Shown in pieces: positions 47,933 through 59,292 of a stretch of DNA of 64,000 nucleotides (within the stretch, counting starts at the first letter, position 1; the number at the start of each line of letters is the position of its first letter). The DNA comes from Capniomyces stellatus (Eukaryota > Kickxellomycota > Harpellomycetes > Harpellales > Legeriomycetaceae). Position numbers and translations under genes: made by a program. A model generated the notes under the pieces. It saw only the letters and a list, made by a program, of their open reading frames with translations, did no database searches and was not told where the DNA came from. The stretch spans positions 605,171 through 669,170 of the forward strand of contig LUVW01000015.1 in the NCBI GenBank assembly GCA_001661515.1, in the 5' to 3' direction.

Positions 47933-48836
47933 AAAACAAAAGTAAGAGACTTTATAGAGGCAAGTATTGATAATGTGAAAAAAGTTTACAAAGTAGCAAG
48001 AAGGTGGGATTGGGCCACAGGTGGGGGAAGGAGTAGCACATCTGGATACAGCTCACAGCAAAGCGGGAGCATGAGTTGGAGTATGAGCAGAAGCGGAAAA
48101 TCGGTAAAGAGGAGAGAAGAGAGTTTACAGTCAGGGATAGTGGGTAAGATTGAGGATAACAGTAAGAGGTACATAGAGGCGATTGGTCAGGCAGTAGACA
48201 AGGTGATGCCAACAGGGAGACAGTAGACAGTGCTGAGCAAAGAGTAGAATAATTTTCTGGAGTTGACTCTTTAGAAGAGGTGGCTTTGAGATAGGGCAGA
48301 TATGGAGAGTGATAGGAAGGGGAATAATGGGGGGAGGGGGGTAGCGAGGGCAAACAGAGTACAAGCTGCACCTCGACCGCTCAAGAAGCAGAGCAATGGA
48401 CTCAAGAAAAACCTTTTCAGGCATCCTGAGGCTTGCCCAGGCCCACGAAAGAGACAGGGGGGATCCAATATTGTTGCCAAGCTTGACGTTGACGAGGCAA
48501 GCAGACTCATGTACGCCGTTCAAGTCACCCTCGACCTGCAAGCTCGCAAACTCTCACCATTACAAGTCTTTTAATTCTACTGGTACCTACCCCCCTCTGC
48601 CTCCAACTCTGACTACATCAGCCACATCTTTATGAACCTTACTGATATGTTGAAAACTCGCAAAAATATCCATTATTCCATCAGCAAATGCTCTTGTTTA
48701 CAACCTAGCCCTCAAGTCCATAGTCAATCTCGGCTACTCTGAGTCTCAATTTACCAATTGCCTCAACTGCTATGACCAGCTCGGTCTTGTTCAGGTCAAC
48801 TCTTCAAAATCCAGAATTGTCTTTGTATCCAACTAA
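47933..48836 (+). pseudogene. MCM7: MCM7 pseudogene (N- and C-terminal remnants, AAA+ core missing)
   Basis: Two blocks match the replicative helicase subunit MCM7. The N-terminal block (47939-48226) has KVRDFIEASIDNVKKVYK, then GIVGKIEDNSKRYIEAIGQ and AVDKVMP, like the family's segment before residue 95. The C-terminal block (about 48398-48836) has SRKTFSGILRLAQAH, then LDVDEASRLMYAVQVTLD, then ISHIFMNLTDML, and the closing winged-helix end NLGYSESQFTNCLNCYDQ with VNSSKSRIVFVSN. These lie in three reading frames with stops and shifts between them. Only about 170 bases separate the blocks, so some 500 residues (OB fold, Walker motifs, arginine finger) are gone. It cannot make a helicase; a full MCM7 must exist elsewhere. 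A TAATATAG just before 47933 looks like an old splice acceptor, so the copy arose from genomic DNA rather than mRNA. Confidence 0.75.
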
Positions 48837-48942
48837 TTTACTATTTATATCTTGACATTTTATTCATTTACTCTTTATTTATTTATTTATTTTGGACTAA
48901 ATAAACTGCCAAAAACTAAAACTAAATAACTAAACTAAATAA

Positions 48943-50583
48943 CTAAGATGATTTCCACTCCTCAATCACATATTCGCCGGATACTCCCTCCTCCCCCTGT
49001 ACTCCCTGAACCCCTGGTATTCCCAGCATTTTATTGTAGTTTGGTTTTATGTAGCTGTTGATGATATTAAACTGGCATTTGTTTACTAGTGCTGGATTTT
49101 TGAAATAGTGAATGTTGTTCATTTTATAATTACTATCACTATAAATATATATTGGTATTTTTGTTGATTCTATACACTTGCAATACTCCTCAGCTTTATT
49201 CAAAGCTTCAAACGAATACCTTGGCACTCCCATCAAACAAAACATATCCTTCAAGCATATCTGTTTGTTTTTGGCATCATTCTCCTTAATTATATCAATC
49301 AAATAATATTGTATAAGTCCAGCTGGGACATAACTCGCGTTGCTAATTGTATAATTTCCAAATTTGCAATCTTTCCTAAACACCGACTTGTTGATATCAT
49401 CAATACTATTTGTATATAACTTGTTCCGACTGGTTATTACAAGGTTTGCAGTATCTTTACCAATCTGCTTAATCAAAAACTCTGACAATAAATCATCATA
49501 GCATGTTTCAGCATAAGTTCTATACCCTATTGCTATTCTCGCTTTTAGATCATCATAAATCTTAACATCATAGAATTCTCCAGATATTTTATCATGATCA
49601 CAGCGCCCTTTAATTTCAGTTATAGCTACAGCACTATGCTTGAGAACTTCCTGATAAACCTTGTTGTACTTTTCCTGGTCAAACTTGAAATAGTCACCAT
49701 TGCTCTCGTGCTTCATCAACATCCGAATCAAAACTTCTGCTATATCAATGACCGTGTACTTGTAACTGTAACCATCAGATCCTGAAAAACTCATATAAAA
49801 CCTGGCAACCAATCTATTCAACTGACCAGCAGTTATAGAGAGGTTTACAGAGCATAATTTTTTATTATAAATTGTACCTACGATCATATCCGTCAAGCCC
49901 CTTATTCTTTGTAATTGATTTTTTTTTATATTCAAGCCAGTTGGTATATTCTGCAAATATGCTCTTAGCTTAGTGATACCTTCCGAAGTACATTCTCCGG
50001 TATCGTATTTACCTCTGAGAAACTCATAAAGCCCATTAAACACAAATATTTCGACATCTTTATAATTCGTTAGCGTTTTGTCTTTAATTTCTTTCATCAA
50101 TGTTCCTTCACTACCATAAATTCCGTCAAACTTGTTTAAAAGTAATTCAACTTTATCACTCTCGCTGGTGAAATCATCAGTCAACGTACCATCTACTATT
50201 TTTTTTATCCTGTCCATTATTCCAATGATGTCTAAAAGATTTGAGACATTATTTATCAAGTCTTTACTTCCACTTACGTTTGGATGACCATTTAGCAACT
50301 CCCGATAACTGTTGTATATTCCTCCCGTATTAGTTGTGACCAATTCCTGCAAACTTTTTATAACCTTGTTGTCAACATCTAACGCATCTTTTAAGAATGC
50401 TGGTCTATTACCACTACTGTCAATAACGCCAGACAATACGCCGGTCTCAGCCGCACTTAATTTATTTGATTCTTTATTCAAACTTTCATAAATGCTCAAA
50501 CTTTGACCCGATGAAAATTGTCCATGGACAAAAACCACGTATCCCAGTGTTGATATTGCTGAAAATAAGGTACCGAGTTCCAT
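48943..50583 (-). CDS. Secreted orphan protein, 546 residues
   Basis: Single exon from ATG 50583. The first 22 residues look like a signal peptide (LFSAISTLGYVVFVHGQ). The body is largely helical, with spaced cysteines mainly in the C-terminal half (CTSEG, CDHDK, CYDDL, CKFGN, CLKDMFCLMG, CKCIES). It ends with glycine triplets, GIPGVQGVQGEEGVSGEY, a short collagen-like run. Base composition is AT-rich like the 5622 gene and unlike the housekeeping genes. I do not recognise a family. It is likely a lineage-specific extracellular or wall protein. Confidence 0.7.
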   Translation of the reverse strand: MELGTLFSAISTLGYVVFVHGQFSSGQSLSIYESLNKESNKLSAAETGVLSGVIDSSGNRPAFLKDALDVDNKVIKSLQELVTTNTGGIYNSYRELLNGHPNVSGSKDLINNVSNLLDIIGIMDRIKKIVDGTLTDDFTSESDKVELLLNKFDGIYGSEGTLMKEIKDKTLTNYKDVEIFVFNGLYEFLRGKYDTGECTSEGITKLRAYLQNIPTGLNIKKNQLQRIRGLTDMIVGTIYNKKLCSVNLSITAGQLNRLVARFYMSFSGSDGYSYKYTVIDIAEVLIRMLMKHESNGDYFKFDQEKYNKVYQEVLKHSAVAITEIKGRCDHDKISGEFYDVKIYDDLKARIAIGYRTYAETCYDDLLSEFLIKQIGKDTANLVITSRNKLYTNSIDDINKSVFRKDCKFGNYTISNASYVPAGLIQYYLIDIIKENDAKNKQICLKDMFCLMGVPRYSFEALNKAEEYCKCIESTKIPIYIYSDSNYKMNNIHYFKNPALVNKCQFNIINSYIKPNYNKMLGIPGVQGVQGEEGVSGEYVIEEWKSS

Positions 50584-53391
50584 TTTTTGCTTGGCTGATC
50601 TGCTTAAAAGTATTGTTAGGCTTTGGTGGCAAAGTTATTAGTGCTGCTGATCGCTTGTTGTATTTTAAAGTAGGATATATTTAATATTGATATTTCAAAG
50701 CAAACTATTATGACTTTTAAAACTCTGAAATAATGATAAAACTTTGGTCATCGGATGTTCTCTAACCTTATATAAATGGGTTTCCACATCTGGGTTGTGT
50801 CGAAAATATCATTACTATTTCCACTTTTGTTTTTGGTTTTGCCATATTGATCAATTTACAAAGAGTATGTTTTAAACTTGGTATCGTAGATAAATATTAT
50901 CTTACTCCTACAAACAAACAAGCTGATAAAGTAAAACAACATATACTGTAATTTTCCATCTGCAACTAGAGAGTAAGCAGCAAAAAATCATGTTTTATTC
51001 TTGATCCTATGCACACAACCACGTACCAAATGTTTGTTTAATCTTTAACACCAAAACATTGATGCAGAGAATCCACTCTTGTATTCCTGTAATGCTTTTT
51101 TTTACTTATTAAACAGACACCAAGCAGCCAAAACGACTGGCCATTCAAACTACTGTAATACTTCTTTGGGGTACATTGCTAGTAAGAGCACCGATTTTTT
51201 TGAATGTTTCTAGACCGAATTGTTGCAAATGGACAATTGGAATGAAGATATCAGTTGATAGCTACACTGAATCAACAAATAAGCAGATTTATCTCGGCGG
51301 AAACGCGCGTATGTGAATATTTTTTGCTGTACAGCTTGGCTATTCATATAGCAACGATGCTTTATTGTTAGATAGTGCTGCATATTTTTATGTACATATT
51401 GAGCATAATGAGCATAGTGCTCTAATTTTACTTTCTTGTTTTTCTTTTACCACTGTTTCTAATTATAAAAGAAATCATTGATCCTTTTTTATTAATCTGG
51501 TAAAAATTAGAATTTGAAACCGAGTCGATAAAAGTTGTATCAACAGTTTGAAAAAAAATAATGAAAAAGTGAAATATATTCGTGTTCAGTCTATTCAGTT
51601 GTTTTTAGGCATGCGTGCTAATGTAAACAAACACTACGGGGGGTTTCTTTACACTTCAAACCAGCACCGTTAATCGCAACTTACTTTTGGACAAATGTTT
51701 GTTTTATAAAAGTCAATATTTTGAAAGAGATTCATGCTTGATAGTTAATGATTCTCCAACATACTCTTACGAGTGAGATTTGGGAGAGTAGCATTGGGAT
51801 GTAATGAATGGAAATATAGCTATGAACATGGGACTTGTTGTTGATCGAGTTAAATTGGTTAAGGAGGGTCAGAAAAATAAAGACCGAGAAAAATCGAGAA
51901 TCAATGGAATGTCGTGGAACAAATCAGAGTGTGATTTTTAAAGTTTGATTGCGAAATTATTGAGGCGAATAACAAATAACAATATGATTTGTGTAGAGAA
52001 AATAACAAATTAAAGAGCAAATTTGTGGGTTTGTAATTTACATAACCCAAGACTAAACTAGCTTTTATGAGACAAAAGAACAGGATTGAACGTGGTGAAG
52101 ATATTAGGTTAGCATTGGCACTTGTATTTGGTTGTGGTTGTGAGAACGTATAAGGTTTTGTAGTTGAGAAATGATGAGAAATTATTACACGATTTGAAAC
52201 TACGATCGAGTGTAGGACAGAAAACGGTGAAGCTAGGGGGGCGATGCAAGAACTGATAAATCAGAAAAGATGCAAGATGGTTTTAAAAGAAGTTTGGTGG
52301 AGGGGGAAAGGGAATGGAAGTAGAGAGAAAGTCGGGACAGAAAAAGTTAAAGTACAATAAGGAAAAGTTTAAAAGAAAAAGACATTAAATTAGAGATTTG
52401 AATGTAAGAAAATATAAAAAAGTGGAAAAAAAAAGTGAGAAATTGGTAATATCAGATGTGAGGCAAGTAAGTGACTAATTAGTAAGGGGATCAAAGTTTG
52501 GAGTTGTGGGATTTAAAAGAGATAAGACGATGTATTTATCATTTAGTTTGTTTATTTATTTATTACAAATGTGGATGTAGATGTAGGATAGGAAAATGGG
52601 GGGGGGGGGGNNNNNNNNNNNNNNNNNNNNNNNNNNNNNNNNNNNNNNNNNNNNNNNNNNNNNNNNNNNNNNNNNNNNNNNNNNNNNNNNNNNNNNNNNN
52701 NNNNNNNNNNNNNNNNNNNNNNNNNNNNNNNNNNNNNNNNNNNNNNNNNNNNNNNNNNNNNNNNNNNNNNNNNNNNNNNNNNNNNNNNNNNNNNGGGGGG
52801 GGGGGGGAAGGGCAAAAAGGGCAAATGAAGAAAAAAGGATTAGGCGACACAAGGAAATTAAATTATTTGAAAAAGAAATAGAAAAAAAGTTGAAGAGAAA
52901 AGTATAGTTGGGAGAATAACTTGGGACTAGTAGGGAAAGTAAAAAGAAAAAAAAAACAAGGAAAAATAAAAGGAAAAATAAAAGGAGGGGATAAAAAGAA
53001 GAAAAAAAAGGTGAAAAATAAAAGGAAATAAAAGGAAATAGAAGGTAAAGAAATAAAGGAAAACACAATCAAGGTAAATAGTGAGGAATAATAAAAGAAA
53101 ATGGATGAATTAAAGTGGGGAAGTGTTTTCTTGGTTAACAAAGTAAAAAAAAAAAAAGAAAAAAGGTAAGAGAGTAGGAGGTAAATAAAAGACAAAGAGA
53201 TTAAAAGGGATTAAAGAAATAAAAAGAAAGGGGATTTGTATAGATAAAGAGGGAAAGTTTAAAGAATAAAGAGGGATATAGTTTAAAAAATAAAGAGGGA
53301 TATAGTTTAAAAGTAGGGACAGAATTGGTAAAGAAAGGATAGAGTAGAGAAGGAATTGAGTAAAAGAAATATAGATAGAAAAAGAGAAAGA
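50584..53391. other. Divergent intergenic region with purine-rich right part
   Basis: 50600-52200 is AT-rich and featureless. 52200-53391 is strongly A/G-rich on the + strand, leading into the DUF2408 gene. A 24-base unit (taaagagggatatagttta plus A run) is repeated twice at 53267-53313. Confidence 0.65.
52598..52807. other. 184-N gap flanked by G13 on both sides
   Basis: N from 52611 to 52794, with 13 G before and 13 G after on the same strand. Frames drawn across it are artefacts. Confidence 0.95.
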
Positions 53392-54756
53392 ATGAACGAG
53401 ACCTTGGGGGTATCAGCGGCAGAGCAGTTGATATTGGAGAGTATAATAGGGATACGGCACAGATTAGCGGTGCTTCGAAAGGATCGGAACAATTATTACA
53501 AGGCGGAGGATGTGGTGTCGATTTATAAGGATTTGCTTGGGGAGGTGAAGAAGTTGCAGGTGACACGGGAGAGCGAGAAGAATGATCGAGATGAGTATAG
53601 CAATCGGCTGGATAGTGTTTTGGATGATTGTTTCCAGTTGATAAGTTTATTTTATATGGCGTTGGGGAAGAACCACGAGATACCAGCGACGTATGTGCAG
53701 TTGGTGACGATTAAGCAGAATTTGTATATGATAAGTGACAGTGGGGTGTATACGCTTGAGGATTTGGAGGCGTTTAAGGAGAGGTTGGGGGAGATAGAGG
53801 GGATAGTGGAGAAGAGTGAGCAGGGAGTGGTGGGAGGAGTGGGGGGAGAGTTGGGAGGGAACCCGGAGGTGTTGTTAGTGGAGAGGAAGCTTCGGCAGTG
53901 CAAGAGGGCGTTGTTTGAGTTGGAGGAGTCGATAAAGACGGTGAGTCCTAGTTTGGAGGAGGTGTATAGTGGGTTAGTGGGGGTGCGGGGGCGGTTGATG
54001 GCGATAAATGCGGCGTGCAATGGGAAGGGGATGGAGTATAAGGAGGCGGGTAAGGAGGTGAAAATGTACCAGAAGGAGTTATTGGAGGTGGACGACTTGC
54101 GGGTGAATGGAAAGTTTGTTGGGGAGGATGGGGAGGTGCTTTTGGGGCAAGCGAGAGTGGCGGGACTGCTGGACGAGTGTTTTGAGATGGTGCACGGGTT
54201 GTTGGCGGAGGGGGAAGCGGTTCCAGACGACATGAAGCCGTTGTATGAGAGGTTGATAGAGACGAAGCTGCAACTGGAGAAATTGATGTTGACGCGGCGG
54301 TGGTCGTTGCGGGAAACGGACTTGTGGAGTTTCCAGGTACAGCTGCAAGACATAGATGCGTTGCGGGATAACGGAAACTTTATGGACTTGGACAACCAGC
54401 CTTTGCCACCTCAGGCACAGGCCGTGCTGAACTACCTGCTGCACAAGTGCTACTCGCTGCTGTACAAGTTACTGAGCAGTTCAGAACCGATTGCAGAGAG
54501 TTTGATGCCGATTCATAACCAGCTGCGGACGTTGCGGCGGTGTTTGATTGAGGTGAAGAAGTACGGCGGACCATTTACTGCACGTGACATGTACCCTTAT
54601 CAAATGAAGCTGTTTAGCATAGATAACCTGCGGACGAATGGGCGGTTTATGGATGAGTTTGGGAATGTTCCAGAGGGTCAAGGGATAATTATGACGTTAC
54701 TGAATGAATGTTATGACATTGTACATGAGCTAATATCCAATGAAGTTGAAGAGTAG
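53392..54756 (+). CDS. DUF2408 / UPF0662 family protein (YPL260W/Cub1-like)
   Basis: 454 residues in one exon. The start is the ATG at 53392; the frame extends a little upstream only through a TTG. Family words are clear: AEQLILESIIGIRHRLAVLRK, a repeated LxxVRxxLxxI pattern (EEVYSGLVGVRGRLMAINAA, KPLYERLIETKLQLEKLM, MPIHNQLRTLRRCLIEVK), each followed by YQxKLxxID-like helices, and GNVPEGQGIIMTLLNECYD near the end. This all-helical repeat family is fungal and of poorly defined function; yeast Cub1 has been linked to proteasome and DNA-damage phenotypes. The coding strand is strikingly G-rich in the 5' half. The BMS1 gene is convergent, 155 bases away, with a (TTA)n run between them (54775-54805). 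Confidence 0.88.
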   Translation: MNETLGVSAAEQLILESIIGIRHRLAVLRKDRNNYYKAEDVVSIYKDLLGEVKKLQVTRESEKNDRDEYSNRLDSVLDDCFQLISLFYMALGKNHEIPATYVQLVTIKQNLYMISDSGVYTLEDLEAFKERLGEIEGIVEKSEQGVVGGVGGELGGNPEVLLVERKLRQCKRALFELEESIKTVSPSLEEVYSGLVGVRGRLMAINAACNGKGMEYKEAGKEVKMYQKELLEVDDLRVNGKFVGEDGEVLLGQARVAGLLDECFEMVHGLLAEGEAVPDDMKPLYERLIETKLQLEKLMLTRRWSLRETDLWSFQVQLQDIDALRDNGNFMDLDNQPLPPQAQAVLNYLLHKCYSLLYKLLSSSEPIAESLMPIHNQLRTLRRCLIEVKKYGGPFTARDMYPYQMKLFSIDNLRTNGRFMDEFGNVPEGQGIIMTLLNECYDIVHELISNEVEE

Positions 54757-54772
54757 TTAATAGTAGTAGCAG

Positions 54773-54808
<36 letters not shown>

Positions 54809-54911
54809 TTGTTTTTATTAAAATTAAAATAATTAAAAAAAAGAAATTAAATATAAAATAAAAGAATTAAAGTAGGTAAATATATAGAGAATATAAAAGG
54901 AGGAAGGAAAC

Positions 54912-57089
54912 CTAAACTTTCTGATTGTTTAGGATTTCAGACTTGTTTTTAGAAGATAAACCTTCTTTTCTAAAGTGATCCTTTCTAACGCGTTTAGACT
55001 TTTCGAGTTTGAGTTGATCGATTTTCTGGCGTTTGATGGACATTTTGAGTTTATTTTCAGAAGATTTGAGTTTGCGTTTAGCGAGTTTGTCATTGTTGAG
55101 GGTGTTGATTTGGTTGATGAGGTTAGAGATTTTAGATTGGTTAGGGTCAGCGATGACAGCGCGGGAGGCAATGTAGGACTTGTTGGATTTAGAGAGTTTG
55201 ACGAGATTTTTAGGTTTAGATTTGTAAGGGAGGGAAGCGGCGAGTTTTTTGGGGATGGAGAGGGGGTTGAATTTGCGGTCGGGGCGTTGAATGGGTTTGT
55301 ATGCGCTGTCAGACTTTGAGGGGATGGGGATTTGAAGATCACGGCGGATGTCGAGGGTGAGTTTCATTCCGGACCAAGAGCGTTTGTTGGAGAGGAGGAG
55401 ACTAGTGACGGGATTATAGAACTTTTTAGGGGTAATAGTGTACCAGGCGCGGAGAAAGACGATATCACTCATGAGGATTTTGTCTTCAAAAGTAGCACGG
55501 AATGCGCCAAGAGGCGATTTAAGGGCTTTTTTAACCTGTCCACGAATTCCACTAACGGTGCGAAGTTGGGCACCTTCAAAGCGAGCGACTTCAAGAGGAG
55601 AATTGAACATATTTTTGACAAAGGCACTGTTTTTGTGGATTTTAACGGGCACACCAGTGAGTTTGAGTTTCTTGACGATTTCAACAGACTGATCAACGTC
55701 TAAAACAACACCAGTTGCACAGATCCGGAAGTTTGTTGTTACTTTTGACGCGCTTTGGACACAGCAGAACCCAGTGTTTGGTGCCGATATTGGCCCGTAA
55801 AACACGGCAAGACAATGCATATGTTCAGGCGTGTACTTTAACATCCGTGTCTTTATCCGGTCTGATATCGCATACGTCGGAATCGACTGGAACCGTCTCC
55901 ATCCAACTGAGAAAATCACTGGGTCGTTCGTCTTTAGAATCTTTCTGTGCCATCGATGCCGTTTTATTCGTGTTTGCACAAACCCAAAACTCATTTCTGT
56001 TGCCAGTAATCCCCCAACTATAATCGGGTAGTTTGGATCAAAGTACTCCACAAACTCATATGGCACCTCGTTTATCTCCACTCGCACGTATTGCCCTGGC
56101 CGGAATCCCTCCACCAACCCCCGCAAGTTCACGTCATCGTCCTCAAACTCTTTTCGGTTGATTTCCATCTGCCTCTCATAATCCAGCTTTTGCTGCGTCA
56201 TCATGTCGTCTCCCTCTTCATCTCCTCCATCTCTATCTTTACTTCCATCCTCTTCATCTCCTCCGTCGTACGTCATGTCAAACCTCTTCTTTAATGCCAA
56301 CTTTTTTCTTTCCAACTCTATCATTTCCTCGTCTTTTTTTACCTCTACTTTTTCTCCTGTCTCTAAATCCTCAAAATCTCCTTCAACATCACTACCTTCT
56401 CTTTCCCCTCCCTCTTCCTCTTCCTCTTCCTCTTCTTCCTCCTCATCCCCATCCTCTTCATTATTGTTCTTGTTCTTGTTCTTTTTATTACTGTATCCTG
56501 TTGATCCATTAATAAATCTTCCATTTAGATTTGGCATCAACTTTTCCAAATCTATTTCCTTGCTAAAGTCAAAATACTTTATTTCACTTTTACATGAATC
56601 ATACATCATTTCTTCAACTATACTCTTTCTTTTATTCTCATTTTCCTCATTTTCCTCATTTTCCATTTCTTTTTTACTTTGTTGTTCCTTTTCCAATTTC
56701 TTTTTCAACTTTCCCAACTTGAAAAAGTCTTCTCCTTCTTTTTCATTATCATCTTCACTATCCTCTCCTACTTTTTTATTTCCTCTTCCGTTTATTCCTT
56801 GTCCTTGTCCTTGTCCTTGTTCTCCATATACCATATCCATCAAATTCACTCTTTGACTTCCATAAAATCCAATTGTATTCTTTCCAAATCTCTTGATATG
56901 CATCTTTTCCTCTTCCTCATTTTCTTCTTCTGATAGTTCAAACTCTGAATCACTATCTGCAAACGCTATTTCTTCATCCTGATCTAGTTCTTCTCCTTCT
57001 TTACCTTTACCTTTACCTCTAGATTCTTCCGATATTCCACTCCCCATTGGCTGTGCTCTTCTCCTAACTCTTCCACCACTCTTTTCATT

Positions 57090-57121
<32 letters not shown>

Positions 57122-58550
57122 GATCATATTCGTCACCTGACTCTAAATCTTCAAGCTCGTCTCCCGATTGGTCAAAATCTCCTGATTCTTCCTCGTCATC
57201 TGATTGGTCAAAATCTTCAATCCCCACTGTTTTGCTTCCACTAAACAGCTGGAACTCAGATGCCTTCAGTTTCTCTGTTGCTGAATACTCCAGATCCTGA
57301 AGCCCCATCACCATCTTCTCGCCCTGTCCAAACGCAATCGAGTTGTTGATCATATCCTCTTCAGGATCGGCCTTTTCGTCTCCATCTTGGTTTGCTATTT
57401 GCCTTGTAAAGTTTCCTGGAACATTGATGTAAACCGCATCTTTATCGAAAATCAGTCCTCCGACATCGCTCATTGGTGCGTAGATCAGCTTTTGCTTCTC
57501 GTCCAATCGTTTTCGCTCCTTTGTTGGCAATGGGCACGGGTCTGGCAACGCCGTTATCGACTTGACCTTGAAGTCTCCTGCACCTGGAATGTGGATATCC
57601 ATGTTGTTTTTCATGTTTGTTCCCCGCAAGTACCCATAAAGCGTGATTCTCCTGTTGCTCTTCTTCTCCTTCCTAATCACCTCCCGCTCCGTCAGATCCT
57701 CCAACCGGTCCGCCACCAAGTAGCTGTGCGTGTTGTGGAACACCATTGGTCGGAACTTCATCACCGATATAAATCGCGACAGATTCAGAATCTCCTGGTC
57801 CGGGTACCGCCCATTGATCACCCCAGACAGGTAAAACAACTTTGCCCCCGAGTATATCTCCGTCCAGAACCGGTGCTTCAACATCTTCTTCCTGTTGCTC
57901 AGCTTCTTGCTGTCCCTGAACTTGTCCAAGTACGTCAGCACCCCCATGATCTTTGGGAATCCGTGCGTCTGCAGAATATTCAGAAACTCAAACGTCTCCA
58001 TCTCAAATCCATAGTTTCCATCTATCGTCAACAACACCAAATCCGCCACCTTTGCTATATCTATCATCCCATTCATATCGTTCATCCCCTCCATAAACGT
58101 TATCCTCTGCTTCTTTCCACTAACTACCGTTATTGGCCCCCTAATCTCTCTCAACGTATGCTTTGTATACCGCTTCACCAACGACTTTATCAACGTTGTC
58201 TTTCCCGTCTATTTCATTTTCATTATTCTCTATTATTCTTTATATTTTCATTTCTATTATCCCTTTTTATATATTATTTATATTATTTCTTTTTTTTTTA
58301 CCTTTGGTGGCCCCACTACTGCTACCACTATTGGCGCTGGAATCACTGGTGTTCTATCTACCAACGGTACGTGCAACTTCTTTTCATTCTTTTCAATCCT
58401 TCTAATCGCCATCTTGTTTGCTCGGTTTCCCGACTGCATTGCAAACGCCTTTGGATTGTTCTTTTCCGCATTCTTCTTCTTGTTGTTCTTTCCCCCCGCT
58501 CCAACCTTTTGCACTCTGTGCGACTTGTTACTCTGCTTATCTCCGTCCAT
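54912..58550 (-). CDS. BMS1: BMS1, ribosome biogenesis GTPase
   Basis: Nucleolar GTPase of the small-subunit processome, needed with Rcl1 for early 18S rRNA processing. Exons 58550-58302 and 58208-54912 give 1181 residues, close to the yeast length. The intron falls inside the P-loop: VAVVGPPK | [18 protein letters not shown]. Other marks: [38 protein letters not shown] (switch and G3 region), LTYLDKF (G4 position) and the AARP2CN domain with [11 protein letters not shown] and HIPGAGDF. A long acidic middle follows (poly-Glu and Asp runs, about residues 420-700). The C-terminal domain has [51 protein letters not shown] and [14 protein letters not shown]. The basic tail is normal for the family. 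Confidence 0.95.
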
Positions 58551-59292
58551 TTTTTCCTTTTTCCTTTTTCTTTTCCTCCTTGATCAATCAATTGATCCCT
58601 TTTTTTTCAATACTTTGTTGTTTTTGCTGTTTTTCTATACCCCAATCTATTCCTTTACAGTCTCTATATGCTTTAAATCTCCTCTTTTTTTTCCAATTCA
58701 ATCCGCTATTTATTGTCTTGTTTTTTCTTAATCAAAAGTCTACTTTTATTTTCTTTTACTTGATTGTGAATCTTTTTATTTATTTGGATCAACTTTTTTT
58801 TATTTTTCTTTACTTTTTTACTTTTTATTTTTATTTTTTCAATTTCAAACGAAGAAAAAAAAAATTTTTTTATCCCAGATTTACTAGTATTACCAAAATC
58901 CACAAATTAATTGATTTTTCCTTTCACAACTAAACAATTTAAAAGGTTATTTTTGATTTGTCTCTTATTGGCCAGCAATAATCCCCATTTCCCACTTTAA
59001 ACCTTCCCTTTCTTTTTTTTTTTCCTTTTTAGCTCTAAAACTTGCGAATTCTGTCAGTAACCATTGTCAAACTACACCACAACTCACACTAAACCAGAAA
59101 CAGTCAATGTATATGCAATGTATTTGATACAATATTAAAAATACTGGTACTTTTCAACCTGCAAAAGCACTACATGTTTCAAAAAAAAAAAAAAAACTAT
59201 GCTTAATCTTTTAGTAAATCCAATTAACAGCATATATAACAATAGGGATGACCAACACACACACCACCCCCCCACCTCACACACACAAATGC
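58551..59292. other. Intergenic region with pyrimidine-rich leader of BMS1
   Basis: 58551-59040 is T/C-rich on the + strand, hence purine-rich upstream of BMS1. A (CA)n-like acacacaccacccccccacc stretch lies near 59258-59285, just downstream of the next minus-strand gene. No gene seen. Confidence 0.6.

Noticed and set aside
52498..52907. Frames running across the N gap
   Set aside because: They exist only because undetermined bases carry no stop codons.
57387..58583. 398-residue plus-strand frame opposite BMS1
   Set aside because: Antisense shadow of the BMS1 GTPase region; very rich in H, L, R and Q with no family match.
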